Assembly: GCA_963836735.1 (NCBI GenBank)
Contig: CAWIKP010000019.1
Span: 124,001 to 188,000 of the forward strand
DNA length: 64,000 nt
Direction: 5' to 3'
Origin: JACCXG01 sp963836735
GTDB taxonomy: Bacteria; Acidobacteriota; Vicinamibacteria; Vicinamibacterales; 2-12-FULL-66-21
Shown piece by piece: positions 58,541-64,000 of the stretch (position 1 is the stretch's first letter; each line of letters begins with the position of its first letter). Made by a program: the position numbers and the translations under genes. The notes below the pieces were generated by a model that saw only the letters and a list, made by a program, of their open reading frames with translations, ran no database searches and was not told the DNA's origin.

Positions 58541-60602
58541 ATGTCACTGCGTACTCGGCTGATCATCGCGTTTCTACTCCTATCGGTGGTGCCTCTGAGC
58601 GCGATGACGTTCATCAGTTACCGATCCTCGGTGACGACGTTCGAGAACGCGGCGCGCCGTGAAGCGTCGCAGAGCGCGATGGACATCGGGCGCCGGATGG
58701 AGCGGATCACGGCGGATGTCGGCCGCCGGATGGATCGGATGTTCGTCGTTCCGGCAGAGGCCACGAGCGGGTCGGGCCAGACCCCCGCCGTGCGTGATCG
58801 CGTGGCGCCGATGCTCGGGGAAACCGCATCGCTCGTTGAACGGGTCGAATTCCACCCGATGACGCCGCCGGCTCCGGCAGCCGCGGCGGCCCCGCCGGGT
58901 CCCCCGTCTCCCCCGCCGCCACCCTGGGCTGGCCGGCAAGAGGGCCGCGGCGAGTTCGGGCCTCCTCCACCTCCAGGTGCATATCCTGGCAGGCGCGGGC
59001 GGGGCCGCGATGGTCCATGGCCCGGCGGCCCCCCCACGCCCGTCACGCCCCCCGAAGTGATCGTCGTCGACGTCCAGCAGGCGATCGAGGATGCCAAGAA
59101 GGCGGTGCGGACCGAGATGGCCGCGTCGATGCCCGAGCTGACACCGCTCGTCGAGGAAAGTCTGAGCGCAGCCCTGCCGGCGGCGGAAGCCGCACTCAAG
59201 GCCGCCGGAGCGGCAGCGCGGCCCGCGCCGCTGAAGCGCAGGCCGCCAGCGCTGCTGCGCGCGAGATGCAGATGCAGGTCGAGGGGCGCCGGGTCGAGAT
59301 CGCCGTCAAACAGGACGGCAAGGTCGTCGGCAAGGCGAACGCGATGCTCAACCTCGATCGGACTCTGCGCACGGTGTTCGCCTTCGCGCGGCGCGACCAG
59401 GGAGAGATCCCGTTCGCCATCGACACGCGCGGCGTTGTGCACAACCCCGATCCGGAGCAGCGGCGCGTGCTGGAATCGTTCGGCGTCGCCTCCCTCGGTC
59501 CCGCCGCGACTGATGGCAACCCGCGGCGAGCCGGCGACTGGCTGATCGTCTCGCGCAAGGACCCGAGCGGCCTCATCTTCGGCATCGCCCGCCCCATGGG
59601 GGAATCGCTGCGCGAGATCCGCCGCACGTCAGTCCGAAACCTGTCGCTGGGCCTCGGCGTAATCGCCCTGGCCCTCATCGGCATCGTCCCGATTTCTCAC
59701 GGGATGACCCGCCATCTCACCTCGCTCGACGCCGGCGTGCATCAGCTGGCCGCCGGGGATTTCAAGGCCCGGGTGCCGGTGCGCTCGAGCGACGAGTTCG
59801 GCTCACTGGCGAAGGCCTTCAATCAGATGGCCGAAGATCTCGAGCGTCACCAGGCGCTGGTGGTCGAGCAGGAGCGGCTGCGCAAGGAGCTGGAGCTTTC
59901 CCGGTTGATTCAGACCGAGATGCTGCCGCGCGCGCCGCTGCGGCTCGGCGCGGCGGAGATCAAGGGCATCTCCATCCCGGCCCGCGAGGTCGGCGGAGAT
60001 TTCTTCAACTACTTCGCGCTGTCGGACGGACGCCTTGCGCTGCTCGTCGGCGACGTCTCGGGCAAGGGCGTGAGCGCTGCCCTGCTGATGGCCAACGTGC
60101 AGGCAACCCTGCGCGCCCGCCTGCCGCACGAAGCAGATCTGGCTCGCCTGGCCGCGGAGCTCGATCGCGACATCGACGAGACCACGCCCGGCGCCGTGTA
60201 CCTGACGTTGTTCCTGGGGATCCTCGACACCGGCGCGGCAGGAGCTCCGATACGTCAACGCCGGGCACAATCCGCAGTTCGTGATCCATGAAGGGAACGG
60301 CTTCGAAGTGATGGGCGCAACCGGCCTCCCGATCGCGCTCTACCCCGGCCAGCCGTACCAGGAAGAGGTCGTGCCCGCACGGTCCGGGGGATCTGCTCTT
60401 CTTCTACACCGACGGACTGGTCGAGGCGGAGGACGAGTCAGGCGAGATGTTCGGCTTCGACCGTCTGAAGGCCCTGCTCGGCAAGGAGCAGCGGCACGGC
60501 ATCGACACGGTCCTGCACGAAGTCGAAGACGCCGTCCGCCGCTTCCGGGGGAATCACGAACCCATGGACGATGCGACGATGATGGCGCTTCGCCTGCACT
60601 GA
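58541..60602 (+). CDS. HAMP-SpoIIE/PP2C phosphatase, membrane-bound (RsbU/RsbP-like)
   Basis: About 685 residues after removing four extra bases. Membrane helix at the N-terminus (RLIIAFLLLSVVPLSAMTFI), an extracellular sensor part with a Pro/Gly-rich stretch (58855-59060), a second membrane helix (LSLGLGVIALALIGIVPISH), a HAMP domain (HLTSLDAGVHQLAAGDFKAR, SDEFGSLAKAFNQMAEDLER), a coiled coil, and the PP2C domain (LSRLIQTEMLPRAPLRLGAA, VGGDFFNYFALSDGRLALLV, VSGKGVSAALLMANVQATLR, YVNAGHNPQFVI, LLFFYTDGLVEAEDESGEMF, DDATMMALRL). Predicted to dephosphorylate an anti-anti-sigma factor. Confidence 0.9.
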
Positions 60603-60610
60603 CACCGTCG

Positions 60611-60742
60611 CATTGCCAGGATTGCAAGATTGCCAAGATTGCCAACATTGACAAAGCTCCGGGGCATCTCGGCAGTGGGAGCTCTCTCGAACGTCGGGAT
60701 AACCCCAAGCAATGTTGGCAATCTTGGCAATTTTGGCAATGA
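60611..60742. repeat. Nine-base TTGGCAATN arrays between convergent stops
   Basis: Left arm 60611-60652 (ATTGCCAGG, ATTGCAAG, ATTGCCAAG, ATTGCCAAC, ATTG), right arm 60710-60742 (CAATGTTGG, CAATCTTGG, CAATTTTGG, CAATG). A 22-base stretch of the left arm is perfectly complementary to the right arm. Stops of the two convergent genes lie 8 bases away on each side. Inner sequence includes CTCCGGGGCA as in the other copies. Confidence 0.85.
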
Positions 60743-60750
60743 GCTGAGCG

Positions 60751-61189
60751 TCACCCGAGCTTGTGCTTCCCCCCGGTGATGACCTCCCTCACCCGATCGA
60801 GCAGCGGCGCAACCGGATGGTCGGAGAGCAGGTCGATCGCCTCGGCGAACGACGTCCACATCCGCTCGCGGATCGGCGCCTCTTCCCAGCGTGACTCCTG
60901 GCGGAGGACCTCCATCACGTACACGGCGACCGTGAGCTTCGTTCCCCACTTCTTGTAGCGGTAGGTCCCGACCGCCTTCCCGAGCAGCCGGCCCGAGATG
61001 CCGGCCTCTTCCCAGGCTTCGTTCAGCGCCGTCTCCTCGTGAGTATCTCCGGGGTCGACGATCCCCTTCGGAATGCCCCACGCTCCGGCTGGTCTTCCGG
61101 CGGATCAGGCAGACCTGAATGTCCCGTCCTGCCCGCCGCACCGGAAACGCCGCCGCCTGTTCTGGAAATGCCTCGAAGGTCCTGGTCAC
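60751..61189 (-). CDS. NUDIX hydrolase
   Basis: 145 residues after removing one extra G near 61085. GTG start at 61189 (MTRTFEAFPEQAAAFPVRRA). The Nudix box is GIVDPGDTHEETALNEAWEE followed by AGISG, matching G-x5-E-x7-REUxEExGU except for small variation. Preceded by IQVCLIRRK and followed by YRYKKWGTKLTVAVYVMEVL. Substrate class (diphosphoinositol polyphosphate, ADP-ribose or nucleotides) cannot be told from this. Convergent with the phosphatase gene. Confidence 0.85.
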
Positions 61190-61363
61190 GGTCCGAGGGC
61201 CAATTGTCGCAGAGAACGTCACGGCCCGCCGACGGGCCCCCTTTCTCGCCGCCCGCGAAATGCCGAGGCGGCGAACGTCCAAGCAAGGAAAAGAGGGGTC
61301 GATGATTCCCGAACGAAGCCGGACAGTAGGTTGCGCTGTGTAATAATCACGCGTCCCCCAACC

Positions 61364-64000
61364 ATGCTCTGCGGCACTTGTGGCGCGACAACCTCACCTG
61401 AGCTGGACAGATGCGCCGTCTGCCACACGGCAACGCCCCCACCTCGGCTACGCCGCCCCCCTCGCACCAGCCGCACGAACCCGCGACGACGGCGGCCGGC
61501 CTCGACCGGGAGCTGACCCGGTTATCGAGCGGCCAGACCGGGAACGCGCCGACGATGGGGGTCTCCGGCGGCGTGCCAGTCCTGCAGCCGGGTCATCATT
61601 TCGGCAGCCGCTACACCATCATCCGGCTGCTCGGGTCTGGCGGCATGGCCGCCGTCTACCAGGCCTGGGATGAAACCCTCGGGACAGCGGTCGCGCTGAA
61701 GCTCATTCGCGTCGGTGCCGGGACCCCGGAGATCGAGTTGCGGCAGCTCGAGGACCGCTTCAAACGCGAGCTGAAACTCGCCCGGCAGGTGACCCATCCC
61801 AACGTCGTCCGGATCCACGACCTCGGCGAGGTCGAGAGCACGCTCTATCTGACGATGGAGTACGTGCAGGGGGCGGACCTGGCCGCCCTGCTCCAGAAAG
61901 AGCCGAAGCTGCCGCTGCCCCGCGTGCTCGCGTTCGCGCGCCAGATTGCGTCCGGGCTGGCGGCCGCCCATCGCGCCGGCATCGTGCACCGGGATCTGAA
62001 GCCGGCCAACGTGATGGTGGACGCGCAGGACCATGCGCTGCTGATGGACTTCGGCATCGCGCGCTCGACGTCCGCGGCCACCATGCACACCATGCCCGGC
62101 TCGCTGATTGGCACCCTCGACTACATGGCGCCGGAACAGGCGCGAGGCGAACCGGCGGACGAACGGACCGATGTGTATGCCTTTGGCCTGATCCTCTACG
62201 AGCTGATCGCTGGCGGGCGCCCGCGTTACAGCGTCGAAGGCGGGCTCTCGGGCCTCATCGCGAGGCTCGAGAAGGGACCGCCAGCGCTGCGGACGGTCCT
62301 GCCGGACGTGCCGGCGGGGCTCGAGCGGATCGTCAACAAGTGCCTGTCACCGAGTCCAGAAGCGCGGTATCCGAGCGCGAACGAACTGCTCGCCGACCTG
62401 GAGGCGCTGGACGAAACAGGGACGCGCACGCGTGGCGGTGCGGGCCCGCCCGTCCTGGGCCCGGGTCGCTGCCATCGTCGCGATGGGCTCGCTCCTCATC
62501 GCGGCGACCTGGTGGCTGGCGTCCCGCCGCACCCCGCCACCCCCTCCGGTCGCGCGGGCTCCACTGCCTGTCCTGATCGTCGACTTCGAGAATCGCGCCA
62601 ATGACGCGGTGTTCGACGGAGCGCTCGAACAGGCGCTGAGTATCGCGATGGAAGGCGCGCCGTTCATCACCGCGTTCCCGCGGCGCGACGCCGCCACCCT
62701 CGTGCGCGACCTCAAGCTCGGCTCGAAGCTCGATGAGAGCAGCGGTCGGCTGGTTGCCAGCCGCGAAGGCATTCCCGTCATCCTGGCCGGCGCCATCGAG
62801 CGGCAGCGGCAGCGGATACCAGATTGCCGTGCGGGCCGTCGCCGCGGACAAGCCGGAGCCGATCTCGGACCGTCGCCGAAGCGATCGCGTCGGACAAGGC
62901 ACAGGTGCTGGGCGCGGTCGGGAGAAGTCGCGGAGAACGTGCGTGAGGCACTTGGCGACACGACGCCATCGGCAGCGGCAGGCGGAGACGTTCACCGCCA
63001 GCTCGCTGGATGCCGTGCGCGCCTACACCATCGCGCAGGATTTGACCTTCGAGCCAGAGGGACGTGGAGGCGGTCGGAGACACTACCGCGACGCGTTGCG
63101 CACGATGCCGAGTTCGGGCGCGCCTATTCGGGCCTCGGCGGCCAGCCTGCTCCGGCTCGGACGACCGGAGGAAGCGCAGAAGAACGTGGGACGAGGCGCT
63201 GCGTCGCATCGATCGGATGACGGAGCGCGAGAAGCTGCGCACTACGGCGTCTACTACTCGGGATCGCGCGGAATTCCGACAAGGCGATCGAGACCTACAA
63301 GGAGCTCGATAGACAAGTACCCGGCGGATTCGGCAGGCTACAACAATCTGGCGCGATCGCCTATTTCAGCCTCCTGAATTTCGCCAAGGCGTTCGAATAC
63401 GGCCGCAAGGCGATCGAGATTTATCCGAAGACCTACAAATACCGGTCGAACTACGCGCTGTATGCGATGTACGCCGGCGATTTCAAGACGGCGGCGACTA
63501 CTGCGCAGCCGCTGATCAAGGAGGAGCCGAAGATCGACGTGCCGTATCTGCCGCTGGCGATGGAGGCGCTCGCGGCTCGGGGATGATCCCGCGGGCGCGC
63601 ACGACCTATCAGCAGGCACCCAGCGCCGGGCGAGCTCGGCGTGTCGCTGAGCGCGATGGGCATCGCCGACATCGCGATGTACGAAGGACGGTACGACGAA
63701 GCGCTATCGGTGCGCTGCCGGCGGCAGCGAAGCGCGATGAGGACCAGCAGAACATCCTCGGCGCGGCCTCGAAGGTGGTCGCGCTGGCGGAGGCCCACCA
63801 GGCGCGCGGCAACGGCGCAGCGCAGCAGACGTCGATTCGCAGGCGCGCGCGCTGTCAAATCAGGAGAGCGTGCTCGTGCCCGCGGCCCGGCTCGCGATTG
63901 CCGCGGGCGTCTCGACGAGGCGCGGCGATTGCCGCGGACTCGCCCGCGCCGCTCCGCCCAGAGCCGCGCCTACGCGAAGATGATCGAAGGGGAAATCGCG
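61364..64000 (+). CDS. Ser/Thr protein kinase with N-terminal zinc ribbon and TPR region (3' end beyond window)
   Basis: The N-terminus is a zinc ribbon: C3, C6, C17 and C20 (MLCGTCGATTSPELDRCAVC). A PknB-type kinase domain follows: glycine loop LLGSGGMAAVYQAW, Lys in VALKLIRV, catalytic loop IVHRDLKPANVMV, DFGIARS, and APEQARGEPADERTDVYAFG. A membrane helix (VAAIVAMGSLLIAATWWLAS) leads to a periplasmic part with TPR-like repeats (SLLRLGRPEEAQK, DKAIETYKELIDKYP, KAFEYGRKAIEIYPKTYKYR). Many extra bases break the frame after 61450 and again throughout 62430-64000; the last 1.5 kb is too damaged for exact reading. The gene continues past the window. Confidence 0.85.

Noticed and set aside
62430..64000. 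Separate small genes in the damaged 3' part
   Set aside because: Frames alternate within a single kinase/TPR protein; the pieces are better read as one gene with many base errors.

Overview
High-GC bacterial chromosome segment with a gene content that points to Acidobacteriota, probably the Vicinamibacteria side. The indications are a single-polypeptide MacB/FtsX permease of the acidobacterial (ADOP) type, a stand-alone DUF4159 protein, many ECF sigma factors with anti-sigma partners, and large RND/MacAB efflux blocks. This assignment is inference from content; no rRNA or tRNA gene was seen. Plasmid, phage or integrase genes are absent, so this looks like ordinary chromosome with one toxin-antitoxin pair.

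Layout. 0-16.9 kb, mostly minus strand: membrane protein (cut by the edge), MpaB-type oxygenase, RNase R, an ECF sigma/membrane-protein/exported-protein trio on plus, glycerate kinase, ftsE-ftsX, gatB, a histidine kinase with its NtrC-like regulator, and a second NtrC-type regulator. 16.9-21.5 kb: SpoIID-like lipoprotein, DUF4159 protein, ECF sigma with zinc-finger-like anti-sigma protein, ispH. 21.8-33.3 kb, all plus: an efflux block of Spy-like protein, TolC, RND adaptor, RND pump, MacA-like adaptor, MacB ATPase, MacB permease and a small exported protein; several of these carry unusual Gly/Arg-rich segments. 33.5-40.3 kb, minus: folK, ferritin-like protein, DksA/TraR protein, AIM24 protein and a tesA-ybbA-ybbP-like cluster. 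40.4-49.1 kb, plus: phosphoesterase, L,D-transpeptidase, M23 peptidase, sigma/anti-sigma/DUF4097-like set, receiver-PP2C protein, LytS/LytTR pair. 49.3-58.5 kb, minus: a C39-peptidase/TPR/POTRA/barrel fusion with a PA2779-like partner, PilT-type ATPase, ADOP permease, VanZ-like protein, pyrophosphatase and an Xre-RES toxin-antitoxin operon. 58.5-64 kb: SpoIIE-type phosphatase, NUDIX hydrolase and a zinc-ribbon Ser/Thr kinase running off the end.

Sequence quality. More than sixty single-base insertions break reading frames. Every one I resolved is an extra base, usually a doubled neighbour, and restoring it recovers conserved protein sequence. I treat these as sequencing or assembly errors and annotate the full span of each gene. 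Density is uneven: dense at 40-49 kb and after 58.5 kb, none detected at 49.3-58.5 kb.

Most unusual content. (1) The 49286-51304 protein looks like a type Vd-like autotransporter with a cysteine-peptidase passenger. (2) Many gene borders carry inverted arrays of 7-9 bp words, a different word at different loci, usually right next to stop codons. (3) An NtrC-family regulator lacks the sigma-54 contact loop. (4) A hairpin covers the likely ribosome-binding site of the RES toxin.
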